59,847 nucleotides of DNA, taken from contig NMRA01000334.1 in assembly GCA_002633005.1 (NCBI GenBank), positions 432,300 through 492,146 of the forward strand, in the 5' to 3' direction. This DNA is from Phoronis australis. Its lineage: Eukaryota; Phoronida; Phoronidae. Both the position numbers and the translations under genes were made by a program. Position 1 is the stretch's first letter. Each line of letters opens with the position of its first letter. Shown one piece after another: positions 10,567 through 23,099 of the stretch. Under the pieces are notes generated by a model. The model was not told the origin of the DNA. It did not search any database and saw only the letters and a program-made list of their open reading frames with translations.

Positions 10567-11165
10567 AAATGGATATTTACATGTGTTATTCTTTGATTGG
10601 TCCTAGGATATCGGTCATCACATAAGTTCATTGAAATAGCGCACATGAAAAAATTCACAAGGGGTGGGTAAGATAAACGGATAAAAAGTTTAAACAATCA
10701 TAAACAGGCAAGACAGATACTGAGAAACATGCATGAAGCATTAGACATTTGGAAACTTTAACATGTAAAATTACAAGTCAAATCTGTGCATATATATAAA
10801 TAGTAAACACTATTTGGATTAACTATGAAGCACATGACCGTCTTCGTTTTGGAAATCATGCGCATTTTCGCAGATCATGTCGGAAACTGGCGAAGTACTG
10901 GTACTACCAACTCCAATGGTAACAAGTAGTAATTTTTGAATATGCTTCTGATTCGAAGCGCTTCACGTAGGCTAATCATCGGGCCGTACCCGACCCAACT
11001 TATGCCCGAGTGGTGATTGCGTAGGTGATAGGATCGTGCGGACGATTAGAAGACGCTTTACATGTACGTCATTCATTGACATTGAACGTGCGTGGTTGCC
11101 ACATCATTATCGAAGGCCAAATGGGTTAACGTTACGTCGTTAGAGATTACGTGTGTAACGGTTGT
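10567..11165. other. intergenic or LINE 5' flank
   Basis: AT-rich sequence beyond the LINE 5' end. Part may be LINE 5' UTR, but the boundary is not visible. No exon or RNA gene was recognised. Confidence 0.35.
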
Positions 11166-11173
11166 TTCTTGTT

Positions 11174-11395
11174 AGTAAAGTAATTATTTGCGGCATTAAG
11201 TAATTATTTACGGCGTAAAGTAATTATTTGTGGCGTAGAGTATTTATTTAAGACGTTAAGTAATTATTACATTTAGGCGTAAAGTAATTATTTGCTGCTC
11301 TGGAAGTTACTTTAATCCACAAATAATTACTATACTTTACGCCGCAATAACCACTTTACGCCGCAAATATTTACTTATCGCTGCACATAATTCCT
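11174..11395. repeat. foldback array of ~20-bp units
   Basis: The left half repeats a GTAAAGTAATTATTTGCGGC-like unit about five times (11174-11300). The right half carries the reverse complement, GCCGCAAATAATTACTTTAC-like, two to three times (11325-11395), so the block folds into a large imperfect stem. No protein capacity. It resembles MITEs with subterminal repeat arrays. Confidence 0.75.
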
Positions 11396-12700
11396 TTAGT
11401 TCTGTCTTTTCTCGACCAGTTTGCTAACGAAATGTGACTTTTCTGACAAAGTTCCCGACTAAAGAATGCCTTCAAACCCTGAAATTTCATACAGTTTTGA
11501 AAGTTCGTAAACAAAAAGGCACACTTATTCCAACAAATTTTCAATAATTATGAACGTGTACAGCCTGTGTAGCAAAAGTACTACTTTTTGACAACGAGTG
11601 GCGCCTCTTTTTGAAGTACATGACTTTCAGGGTTATCTGGTTAAAGTTGGAGTTAGCCTATGAAATTACATTGGTCCGTGAAAAAAGAGTGGTGTTTCTG
11701 GAACAAGACATTAAATAATGATGACCCTGTCATGAAAGTTCCCTACAATGGGTCCCTGTTTTCGTGTCTGCTCTCTAAATGTGTGTATGGTTCCGATTTT
11801 AATCTACGCGCCTCGTCAAAAATTTTGTTAAAAGGATACCAAATCCTGTTTTGATCTATTAGCAGGTACTAAAAAACAACTTTTCCACCCAATTCTATGA
11901 AACAAAATAATGCTCTGTAGCCATCGAAAACACTGAAGTTAAGTTTGGAGGAAAATTTGAAAACTCGTTTCTAAGTCTGTTCAACGCGGAAAGCTCTTTT
12001 AGCAAATTGTGGAAAGACCATCCACGATCCACTCTGTGACAAAGGGGACTAAAGTTTTAATTTATTTCTGCTTTTATCTTTAAAGATTGACGCTAGTGAT
12101 GTGTTACCAGGTGACAGAACTAGGAGTGTTTGAAGTAATCAAAACAGGTTTTAATAGCCCTTTAAGTATTATCCCGCATAGAGCCCGCACTATACTCACA
12201 AGAGAAAGATTCGTGCACCTCATTATGCAGTACCGGAAAGCTATACATGTAAACTATTAAGAAGCTAGTCTATGATCTGCTAATATCTGGACATGTAATT
12301 GGCTTCAACTAAACTTGGGGAACATTATGGTGGTTTAGCCAGAGTTTAATCTTAAACACCTGCACTTAATTACTCGCCCTTTGGATTTTCGTCCACCAAA
12401 CTTGGTAGTTATCGATTTGAGGACTGCAAAGTTTAGACCTCGTTTATTGGTATTAAAGCCACCTTTGATCTTCACACGCGTACTTGCATTTAGCAACTCA
12501 CAATTGAGAAATGTTCTGATAGTCAACGCTTTGCTATGGTTTAACGATGAAGTGTACACCGAATGTGCTCATCGTAGCCAGTACTTAAATCTTCCAAGCA
12601 GAACAACAACTGACGACCCCTAAGTAGACAGAACTGGGTACCAAGAAATGATTTTGGGCATCTTTCAAGTCTAGGCAGCAGCTCTGTTGCATTTTAGCTG
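11396..12700. other. intergenic, no gene seen
   Basis: No frame in this stretch carries a recognisable domain or convincing splice-bounded exon. Short overlapping frames on both strands at 12335-12623 look like chance. Confidence 0.4.
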
Positions 12701-13460
12701 GGTTGACATCATGACAACCTTGAGCAATTTTAATATGCAGATTAAGGCCGCCATTAGGCCAACTTCTATTTTTGTTCATAACTTCCTTACCAACCACTGC
12801 GGACAATTATTTTGATATTTTCAACCATGTTCCTATGGTCAGCAAATTTAATGTTGCTACTTTGGAGGAGGATGCATCGAGAGTTGGCATAGATTATGCA
12901 AATTAAGGCACCCATTACAGGGGCGGATCCTCGATTTTTAGTTGGGGGGGGGCCAGGGCAGAGTATTAGCCAGGATTTTGCCGTCAGACATTAGCAACCC
13001 CGAAATGCTAAGTGGAATCTGGAATAGTTTTAGGGGGGGCCATAGCCCCATTGGCCCACCTCTAACTCCGCCACTGCATTATTGAAAATTCCATTTATGC
13101 TTATTGTTGCAATTATTCGGGACCACATGCCAATTATGTTGATTTTTGCAACCATATTCCTAACCTCGTTTCTAAATGAAACCATTTTGCAGGTTGTCAG
13201 TGTTGCATGACAAATGTGCTTAATTTATGCAATATTTGACAACCATTATTTATGATTCTTTTATTTAAAATTCACCTTCTGCTCATAACTTCCTTCTTGG
13301 TGCTACATGTAATTTTTTGATATTTAAAGCCAGAGAATTTAACGAAGTCAGTGTGCAGGTCATTACACCATCAATTTGCATAAAATTGCGGGCACTACAT
13401 GTAAATTTTTGAAGTCAGAGAATTTAAAGCAATCAGTGTGCACAATTTGTATAAATTGGG
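12700..13460. repeat. degenerate repeat tract
   Basis: Several phrases recur loosely: TTCATAACTTCCTT (near 12775 and 13285), TTTTGATATTT with CAACCAT or AAAGCC, and a 13330/13415 pair sharing AGAGAATTTAA and CAGTGTGCA. A hAT-like MITE is inserted at 12918-13076. Non-coding. Confidence 0.5.
12918..13076. mobile_element. hAT-like MITE, ~159 bp
   Basis: The left end is CAGGGGCGGATCC and the right end CTCCGCCACTG, giving imperfect terminal inverted repeats (CAGGGGCGGA against CAGTGGCGGA) of the kind seen in hAT-type MITEs. G-rich interior. A related, more diverged copy lies at about 48245-48550. No clean 8-bp target duplication was found, so the class is tentative. Confidence 0.6.
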
Positions 13461-16440
13461 AAAACCAAGAGTAGTTTGGCTCATCGTCTTCATAACGCGA
13501 CTCTGGCAGTTTCACCATCTGAAACAAGATTTGAAATTATTTTTAGAAGTGTGCTGGCAGTATGCAGAATCGTCTTACTTTTAGTGGCGTAACTAAGATC
13601 ATACACCAGGATATTGATATGAATACAATGCAAGTGTAGCTTTACCTTTACACTGGATTTAACCCACAATTAACCATAACACCAAGCTTAATAAATTTTA
13701 AAGTTTTGTTAGAGAATTTTCCAAAATTTCCTGTTCCAAAGCTTTGCTGGCATATTCAAATAGCACCTTCTAGCTTTAAAAGATTAGCAAAATAGCGTTT
13801 GCTTGCGGAGAACTTGCCTTCTTACGAAACTTATAAAGATCTACAAAAGGTACCTGTTCGTTCATTTGGTTCTTGTACTGTACATATTTTCAATTGCACT
13901 ACTCAATCAATGGTCGTCACACGTGGCCGATCTAACAAGGATATTTTCGAAAGTTTCGAAACGTGTTACGAAATCAAAAAATAAAGCTTTTTTGTGGATT
14001 TTAAACATACAATTTGAACCTTGACTACAATTATTGGGATATTGTATATGAGCAGCTGGCAAATAAGACAGGCCCTGTGATGCATGTAACAAGTTCCTAT
14101 CGCATGATATTTTTAAAAGCTTCCCACATAACAATCGTTTCCAAACTGTACATGTACATACATGCATACGCAAAGCAATTGTGGAAGTGGATTAGCATCA
14201 CATTGTTACACTTGGCCGATTGTAGTTTAAAACCACACAATTGCCTTTAAGCGACCTACAATCCATTTGATGTATATGATCAGCAGCACCACTCAAGCAT
14301 TATAAAGACCCATTTATCTAAGTGTGATGTCATCACCATGTTCTTTACTTTGTTGTATACATATAACTGTTGTGAGTCCATGGACCTTAAAAACGAAATA
14401 AAAATGTTAATACATGTAGCAAATTATATTATATTCCATTCAATATGGTCGTTTATACATGTAGCTCATGTTAAGTAATCGTTTATTCCCCAAATTAAAA
14501 TACAGGTGATTTCTTGACGTGTAAACAACAATGAAAACAAAAACCCTAGAGGTTTCCAAGAACTATAAAAGATGGAAAATCGTAGTATTGAATAAAGCTT
14601 ACTTTGATCTATTGCCACTTCAATGGAAAATTTAAAACAACACATCACGGAGAGTTTAAACTATATTGGAAGCATTGTATTAAATTTGCTGGCATGACCA
14701 ACGGTATTACAGAATTCACCACCATGCACGGAAATTGCCTTTCTTCTAAAATATAATAACCAGTATCCGGATCTGGAATTTGGTCCTCGTGTATGGATCA
14801 TTTTCGGCGCGCGCGTGTGAACTTTAAAGGTACAATCTGCCCGCTGTTCCAGGACTGAAACTTAGGGTATTGTAGGTGGTATATACATGTAGAGGCGCGA
14901 TTATGGAAATATTTCCATCCCTCGATAGCATTCTATTGAAGTAATGAGTAGAACACTATCCTTTGAGAAAAACTAGAATAAATTACTTGGCGCGTGGAAA
15001 CTTCGTAATGAATTGCAATGGGGCTATTCGGAAAATTTACAATAACTAGAGGGCGCGCGTGTACTAGTGGCGATAGATTAAGAAGCCTCGATTTCGAGAG
15101 CCCTTTAAATACATGGTGAAATGACTTGCAGCCGTGCCCACTGAATCTGAGATTGCGTAAAAAGGGTGTTTCTATGACAGAAAGTAAGCCTAACCTTATA
15201 CAAAAGTAATATTTGTGATTATTTTATCGATTATTCCATGTATATTCTACTGGTGCTTGTTAACTGTGGTACTCGCCGATGTCGACTTCGCGGCAGTCGC
15301 CAGTCGGGTAAATCTTTGTTTGTTGTGATGCGTGTTAAGAAACTTGACATAAAATTCGGGATCTTTTCGTACATCAAAGCATTATTATTGTTTGGAATGA
15401 TTTCTTACAGGTTTATCGGTGACGGTCTATGCTGAATATTTATGCTGTCAACTCGATATTGGTTAGTGAGTTAAGATTACCATCGAAGCCCTATGGCAAA
15501 GGGTACGTGACAAATATGCATTGCAGTAGACTATTTGTTTACTCCCTATCATATGTCTTCCGGAAATCTATTACGCGTTGAAATAGGAAATTTATCATGT
15601 CTGTTTTCACTTTAGGTTTGAGGGATGCACCGTACTTGAATTGACAAAATTGGTTTCTGCAGCTCAGCAAGATCTTAATTCCCATCCAGTGCAGATCTGT
15701 TGTCAAAGCTTACTTTCTATATCGAAGACAATAAACAAGGACTTTGAAAAGGAACAGCTATTTTTATAGAAAGGTATGTAAGTCGTTTAGTTAAATTTAC
15801 TTATTCAGGTCCTTAACGAGGGATTGGCATAGGGGGGTGGCTTGTAAAATTTGGTGAAACTGAATGTGTGGAAGTAACAGGTAATACATGCTTGGGGGAA
15901 AGAGCATGGTAAGGTAATTCTTAACCGTCTTGAAATTCCTTCCAAGTTTATTTCATGAAATTGTTTTGCTATCATTTGTAAACCCATAAAAATATATTAT
16001 ATTTTCTGAATTCTCAGTGACTGAATAGTCTTAACTCGTGCCTTGAAATGTTGTAAGTCGTTTACAAATTCAAATGACTACCATTTTTGTGAAATTTGCA
16101 TTTTTGATGGTGCTTTACGATTTGTAATTACTCTTAAACAACAGAAAGATTTTCGATCATTTTTAAATGACCCAAGTCTTAATATCTTCTATTAGAAGAA
16201 AAGTAAAAAGGCTGAGAAACGGTTCCCTCAGCCTTAGATTAGAAGTATGCTTGGCAGACCCATGAATCTGTAATCGGAGTTTAAAATTGTTGAAAATATC
16301 AAAAATAAAAAGGCTTGACAATGGGTAAAAAATGTTTGAAGTTGTCGCAAAAAAACTTGTATGTTTTGCAGACAAGTGATGCGTTTAAAAAATTATAATG
16401 GCTACGAATGAAAAAAAGACATAGATTATTACATGGCGAA
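13461..16440. other. intergenic, no supported gene
   Basis: About 3 kb without a recognised domain. It contains two GCGCGCGTGT blocks (14810 and 15055) and one weak exon-like frame at 15617-15769, reported as a finding. No RNA gene was recognised. Confidence 0.4.
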
Positions 16441-16564
16441 GTCGTTATCCCACGTTATCTAGAGTCCGAGTGGATTTTGGAGAATTATCGCCCAAGGGGC
16501 ATTAGCCTCGAGGGTGATAATTCTCCAAAACCCACGAAGGCTTTATATAATGGAGGATAACGAC
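16441..16564. repeat. compact hairpin element, 53-bp arms
   Basis: The left arm 16441-16493 begins GTCGTTATCC and ends GGAGAATTATCGCCC. The right arm 16512-16564 is its imperfect reverse complement (starts GGGTGATAATTCTCC, ends GGATAACGAC). The loop is 18 bases. The innermost 23 bp pair almost perfectly. Consistent with a palindromic MITE remnant; a transcribed hairpin is also possible. Confidence 0.85.
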
Positions 16565-16889
16565 TGAAAACATGTTACAATATATTTATACCACATACTG
16601 AACGAGAAACATTGCAATGAATCGATCTTCCTTTCACGACTCGCCTCGGCTTTGTAACTACTTTCTATGTCAGACTCAGAGGCCCGGGGTCGGAGGTCGT
16701 GACCTTTTAATAAAAGCCTAGCTATTTTTGTCCAATAATGCTTATACATGTACTCAAAACCAATTGAAAATTTAAACAAAATAGAAATAAAGGAAATCTA
16801 CAAATTAAGGTTTAGCAACTATTATAGCTTGCTGCACATTTTATCACGCTAAGCTTCGACCGGGAAAATATGGTCTGCTAAAGTAGGTT

Positions 16890-17300
16890 AACACTAGTAA
16901 CTGACTATAATACTCAAGTCAAAGGATCCCGACGACACGATACCCGCATTCAAATTGGAGATCGGTGAGTTACAAGTGAGAGAACACGAAATTAATAAAT
17001 CACTGAATTAAAATATCGTTTTTATGGAAATTATGCGTATGTCGGTGCAACTGCCCTTTGCTGAAAATGCAATTGTTGCGCGTGCTCATTTAAGTATTCT
17101 ATTTTCACGTTTGATGACGTCAGCCGCTGAGTCGTGTTGTGGTAAAGTCGGCGACTCGAAACTCTTGAGGCCCGTTTTCGAATCTGGCGTCGCTTTCCCG
17201 CCAAAATGTTATCTCACTAGTGAGATAACTTTATGGGTTTTACACCGTTGTATCTGCCATTCGAGGCTTAAATTGTGGTATAAGCAGTTTTATGCAATAC
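16890..17300 (+). repeat. tRNA-like dispersed repeat, plus-strand copy
   Basis: Matches 55735-56120 in inverted orientation over about 400 bp. Shared blocks include ATCCCGACGACACGATACCC, AATTGGAGATCGGTGA, AATATCGTTTTTATGGAAAT and GTCGGCGACTCGAAACTC. The segment 17120-17195 looks tRNA-derived: a diverged A-box region (GAGTCGTGTTGTGG) and a B-box-like TTTTCGAATC. It is followed by a perfect 22-bp palindrome at 17208-17229 (half-site GTTATCTCACT). Confidence 0.75.
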
Positions 17301-17339
17301 TTATTATAAACACCCTTGGTTTCTGAAAATAGTAATTAT

Positions 17340-20240
17340 TTAATTTTATGTGAAATTATAGAGCAGTCACCATTTCACATTTTTGAAAAACAATGGCAGT
17401 ATTTTTGACCCAACCTGGAGTACTTTGTAATTCATATTTCAATATTCGTTCCAGGTTCAGTGATATTTTAAGCCAATTTCAAGCCGCAACACGGACAAGC
17501 TATGTTACTCCGTTGTCTTCCCACAACACTTCCACACACCAGCAGTGATGCATTCCACAATGTACATGTAGAAGTCAGTGGCCCTGGATAAATGTGAATC
17601 GCAGTACTAAGTTACCATAAGACAATGTGTCAGTGGAGTGTCTGGGTATGAAGAGGAAATATATCTGACAGCGACACAAGTAAGCCTCGTCGGTGAGGAT
17701 GCCCTTTAGTAGGCAATGAGTCGTGTTTGGACAATAGCTTATTTCTTTTCCTGGAAGAAACATGAGGGACTGAAGCTAAAGAAGACCTAGGGACACTCTG
17801 GTCTACTTCAGGGTCCGATTTTGGGCACAAAACGATTCAAGTGATATGCTGTTGTGTTTACCTTCAATGGTCTAATTGTGGATGTTATTGAGGCTGAATG
17901 AGGTTACATGAAGGAAAGCCACATGCCGAAGCTGGACCATTTTACAAGCGCTTCTTTCGGCCATTGAAACTTGATCCCAGTGAAATGCAAACCAAAATCA
18001 TCTGATATAAATACCTGTCCTTTCTCACTCAGTGACATTAACTTTTCCTTTCAGAAGAAAGGCTTTATACTAATGGTAAAAAACTTTTCAATTTCTTTCA
18101 CACTATGGGTAAATCACATTCAGTGACTGCATCGATTGTCTTATTGTCAGTAGAAAGCCCGTTAATGTTACACTTTGATGATCAAATAAATTTTTAATCA
18201 ACAGGCAAGTTTGTCACTAATTATTGAAACCACCATATTTCTTCAGTTTTAAAACCCCATACAGGGCAGTTGTGCTTATTCTCGATAAAGCTGAAGTAAT
18301 TACCGAATACGCTTGCGAATTGTCATTTTCCTGTTGACCTATAGAAATGTCCAGCGATCAAAATGAAGTATTCCCTTTGTTTGCATTGGATTTTTCGTGT
18401 GTGTAATTATTTTAGAGCTTTTTCAAGAAGGCCTTTGAACAATTTTATGGTTTGAGTTAACTTGTCTATGAACAAAAGTTCCACATGCCAGAAAAGTAAT
18501 GCTATGTTTTCAATTGTAGCTAGCTGGATAAGTATCTGCTATGCACAATATTCCAGAATAAACAATTATATTTAAAAACAAAATGACAAACTGAACAAGC
18601 ACATACATACACACAAAGAAACACCAATGCAATGGAGTCCATAATCAGGCATATCAAGTGCTGAATTTCTGAGTTAGATTCATTTCTCTCAGTTTATTGC
18701 TGAAGGATTGTTTTTCACTTTGTCCAAAGGTAAAATAGATGGTCAGGCGGTTGGTTTCAGATGTTTTCTCTCATCTGTAACAGAATAGTGGGAGAAACAT
18801 TAGCAAATTATAAAAGAAAACACAAGACAAACTACTTTTGTAAGGCAGAACATACTTGACGTTTCATCTTCATGTTTATGTATAGAAACTAATATTCTTT
18901 GCACCCAAGCCTTTTTAATATCTGAATTAAAATATGTGAAACTGGATAAAATTGATTTAACAATGTGTATTTTTCATGACACTTGAAATGTGCTTCTGAT
19001 CACAACAAACAAAATTCATTTTATGTGTAAATATTTATTCCAATGCTTTGTTACAACATTTACTTAATTAAGGCTTATTCATGTTAATTCGGTAACTAAT
19101 CTGGTAGTCCTGGGGATGGGGTCCCCCTATAAAATAAGGAAACTAACTCAACTAGAGGAATTTATTGGACACATCATATTTTTGAAGAGAAACTGCTGTG
19201 AAAAAGTCACCCTTGACTTACCACTCACCTTTTATATTGAGCGCACTCCTACCCAGGACAATATGAATAGGTGCTGCAAGCCTACCCGGCATCCGAGTCC
19301 CGGGTGAGTTTCCGAAAAGAAACGCTTAGCTCCACTCAATAAACCCGTTATTCAGTGGGTGAACTGGTGCGGTCAACATTACCGAACGATGTCGATAGAA
19401 ACTGATTGCTAAAAACTTACCAAGTAAATGGAAATGCATAAAATACACAAGGGCTTCAGCATCCACACACTTTTTGGTTGACCCTTTTGACCGCAATTGT
19501 CCACGAATATAGTCACTTTAGGTCTTTTGGGAATTTGTGGCCACATGTCGAAGATTTGCACCACGGAAAGTAGCTGTATTAAGGCTTAGCGCGACGACGT
19601 ATTTTGATAACAATTCCATCATTTACCAGTTGTTTACATGCAGACAGCGACGCATGCGCAATTCAATCACCACTAGTACAGCAGCGACACCGCGAGGAGA
19701 ATTCTCCGAATAGCCCCATTAGTGTTTGAACCTTATGTTTACTCTGTAATTAACTATATTTATTTGAACCAGGCTCTGTAAGGGATACCAGTCGAATAAT
19801 GTTGACATTTACGTGCATAAATTATGAAAAATTATCGCGAGGGAGTTAAAACAGAAACATAATTTTAAATAATGGCGGACATTATTTGCATAAATCGCCT
19901 TTTTTCATGCAACGGCTTGAAATTTGATTTTTTAGAATCATAGGTGCAAGTACAGTATCTATAATTGTCTTGTAGTGATTTGTTGTTCAGATTCAATCAC
20001 AAGATGGCGACCATAATGCGCATAAAGTATGCAAATTCACGATTTTTGGTACCTTTCCACCAGTTTTATAAAGTTCACTAACATTGAAACGTGCCGTACG
20101 TAAACCAACAAATTAATCTACTCATGGTGTAGGGGTAAAGAAGTTGTAAGAAACAGAATAATCTTGCATAATTGCAGCCTCAATTTGCATATTTAAGAGG
20201 CAACTTGCAAAAATGTGAGCATAAGTTAATCTCCGCATAT
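17340..20240. other. intergenic, no supported gene
   Basis: No exon with recognisable homology and no transposon ends were seen. 19800-20060 has loose repeats of 'ATGGCG(G)AC...TTTGCATAAA' and may be old repeat material. Confidence 0.4.
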
Positions 20241-20264
20241 CACAACTATCTTTTGTTGAAGCAC

Positions 20265-20460
20265 AAACCATCTTACAAATACCTCCGCCAAGGGGGTTAT
20301 GCTTTTGCCCTTGTTCGATGGAGTGTGTTCGTGTGAGTGTACCAGGGGTCATTCCGCTCAGACAGAAGTATATAACATCTGCACCCAAAAATTGATCTAT
20401 CGCAAGCTCCGCCCCTTGCGTAATGTCGACTAACAAACAATAATTTTCATAAGGGAACAT
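20265..20460. repeat. fragment of a common invertebrate repeat
   Basis: Contains ACCTCCGCCAAGGGGGTTAT, a phrase I recognise as typical of an interspersed repeat seen in many marine invertebrate genomes. The reading frame across it on the minus strand has no domain. Confidence 0.4.
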
Positions 20461-20530
20461 GTGGTTTGTCGGGTAAAATGGGGGCTCGGAAACGAAGGTG
20501 TGTCAAGAATGATGAGTTTTAAATGGTCAG

Positions 20531-20534
20531 TTAA
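20531..20534. other. TTAA target-site duplication, left
   Basis: TTAA directly precedes the left terminal inverted repeat and matches the TTAA after the right one at 25308. Confidence 0.75.
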
Positions 20535-21539
20535 AGGAGAATGCCACCCGATTTAACTAGTCTTTTTTTTGCCGCCTTAATCGGTCTCATTATCCACATC
20601 GCCTCTTATACAGCCGACCTCACCTTGCCGAGAGGTGTCGCTTTAACCTGTCAGGAAGGAGAGAAACAACGCAGGGACGTTATAGTCGGTGGGCCAGATC
20701 TCATAGCGTCCATCCTTGTGAGTACTTAAGGGGGGCAACTTAGTTTTTTTCTATGTGGCTAGATAATATACCTATAAATCAAGTTCCCACGTCTACACTT
20801 GCACGTTTTTTAAAAAAGGGTGTTTTTGTTGCACAAAATATGATGCACATTTCTGCCACTTGATGGCGCTTTTCTATTGAATTGACCAATCAGAGAGCCA
20901 GATTGTATTGTTGTGCTTAGTTACTTCAATATGGCTGCTCCCACGGAGTGTGATGCCTGTATAATTCAAGGTTTATCAAACAGCACAAAATTGTGATGTC
21001 AGAGCCTAAAGAAGCTTAGGAAAGCTTCCTGACGAAAGCTGATTGACTGTGGATTTCTGTAGATCAGTAGATCAAAAAGAAGAAGAGGTGTCACAAACGT
21101 TTGTGCAGAAAACAGCTGCATGTCCTAGTAGCCTACACAGTATACTGCTGAGTGCTGTAGACTAGAAGACCAAGTGTCAGACCAAAAAATTGAAAGGACA
21201 TAGAACGGCATAGCAACGTTTCAAGGCACCAACAGTAGTACTAAAGCTGAAGTTGCTGAAAGTGATACAGATGTTATCCAAGATTTCCCAAGAAAATCAA
21301 TTATACTTCCAAAATCTGAAACACCCAATTAACCTGAACAAGATAGGAACATTCTGAAACATGAGTGCATCATTTGTTAGCAGGAAAAGTACATTATGGG
21401 CCACATTTCAAGAAAGAGAAAGAAGTATAGCTTTCAAAAACAGGTACGTGTTTTTTAAAAATACATCTTGGTGTTTTCCATGTGTGTTTCAGTATTATCA
21501 CCAGTTGTTTTTTAACTTGTTCAGCCCCTTGGCTGCCTA

Positions 21540-22030
21540 GGCCTTAGACAATACTGCTGACCCAGTAGAGACGATGATCATACCATAGGTACTTCATATG
21601 CCGGATACTTTTCGGCAAATTATGTTCCTATAAGTTTAGAAGTACCGCGTAGAGAGATGCCTCTGAGGAGGTCGTTAATGTTTTCATTTGTTCCCAGTTT
21701 AAACAAATACTCCTGCAATCCTGTTTTTCGAACACTCCATTCAGTTGCCACATCGACACTGCTTGCGCTAAGGGATAATCCTATGGCGTTATACTGTGGG
21801 TGTGATTTTAAAGCACTTTAAGTCAAAAATTTTTGAGAAGGTTAAATGGAGTAGATAGTTGCAAACAACATGCCCAAGTGGCCGTCATCCCCTGCCGTAG
21901 TCTCAATTTTTTGTAAACATTAATTACTTAGGTAGCTGCAATGATAATTAAATTAAAGTGCCTAAGTGGCCATCGTCGCCGTCGAAATTTGAGGACGATG
22001 GAAGCCACTGTCCATTTCGTCAAACGTCGA
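21540..22030. mobile_element. foldback-family relative nested in the TTAA transposon
   Basis: Shares ordered blocks with the left arm of the 4312-4860 element, for example CAGTAGAGA, ATATGCC, GAGGA-GTCG and AAACAAAT-ACTCC. It ends in GACGATGG...CACTGTC, like the 4312-4860 element's right tip. Diverged. Its position inside the 20535-25307 transposon means it landed after that transposon. Confidence 0.55.
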
Positions 22031-22369
22031 TTACCTTAAGTGTAAATCGATTGACTATGGTTTGAGCATCTGATTTAAAAAAATTAAATTTCAATCACTG
22101 CACAGGTATATCAGCTGATTTATTTTCAGCTGCATCTACTGATCTAATTATTAGACGATCAACATTATTAGGCTACAGGTCAAACGGCATGTAAATTTGT
22201 TAGGCTGGTGGTGGATCAGCTCCTGATACGTCCGTCTGAAAAAGTTGCATGCCAACTCACTCATAGTTGAATGTTAAATTAGTGTTAACAGTTCGGGTTT
22301 TTTTCAGTTGGACTTGTATCGCAAGCAACAGCTCAGTCCAGAGCCCTGAATATGCAAATGAAATTCAAA

Positions 22370-23099
22370 GATAAAGACCTTGTGTCTTAGAAGCCAAGTA
22401 CCACAGATCATCATGCTGTAAAAAAGAGAAAGACAAAGATTGTGGAGAGTGACGAATCCCCAGTTTTCAGAGATGTTTTTCTACAGTTTTGTTTGGAGTT
22501 CATTGAATCAAAGCTTCTAGCACATGGAGATGTCATTTGCCTTTCAAAAATAAAGCAAGACTTTGAAGCTGTTCTTCAGAAAGCTGGTGTGCATGAAGTT
22601 ATTTGGACAGGCAATCTTAAGAAATATTGTTGAAGCTACTCACTGTTGTAGTTTGTGCCTGACTAAGAGATACGAAAGTGAATTGAGGCTAGTGTTCAAT
22701 AATTCACTTGCTGACTCTAATTAACACAGCCCATTGTAACATATTTTGAATCAAACGTTTGCCCAAATAGTGCCCGCCTCCAAACAAGGACTTAGTGTTT
22801 GACCCTTCATTGCCTGCGGGCTAATCACCAGTGTGCAGTGCTGTACCCTCTCTAATCGACCATAGTTGGCTCCTTGGCGGTGGAGCTTTGCAGTTAATAT
22901 GTATGGCAATGACCGCATCTCCATTGACAGTACTAAACGATGAACGCTGCAAGTGCAAAAAGAACATGTGTGCTGGGAAACTGAGTTTGTGCTGCAATGC
23001 TGGGTCAAACTGTACAGAAATGTGCAGCTGTGACAACTGTAGTAACATCAGCAACACTGACTGCATAACATTGGATAGTTCTTTGACAGGCCAACCCTA
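22370..23099 (+). pseudogene. transposon-borne protein remnant with Cys-rich CXC-like block
   Basis: Two collinear plus-strand pieces. The first (22442-22633) has FLEFIESKLLAHGDVICLSK-type helical sequence and stops at 22633. The second (22831-23099) has CKCKKNMCAGKLSLCCNAGS followed by CTEMCSCDNCSN. That Cys spacing recalls the tesmin/TSO1-type CXC-like motif found in many uncharacterised, transposon-associated invertebrate proteins. Stops and a frame change separate the pieces. Either it belonged to the TTAA element or it was carried by another element nested in it; the sequence does not decide this. Confidence 0.5.

Noticed and set aside
20122-20460. 112-codon minus-strand frame
   Set aside because: It runs through a known-looking interspersed repeat phrase (ACCTCCGCCAAGG); no domain.
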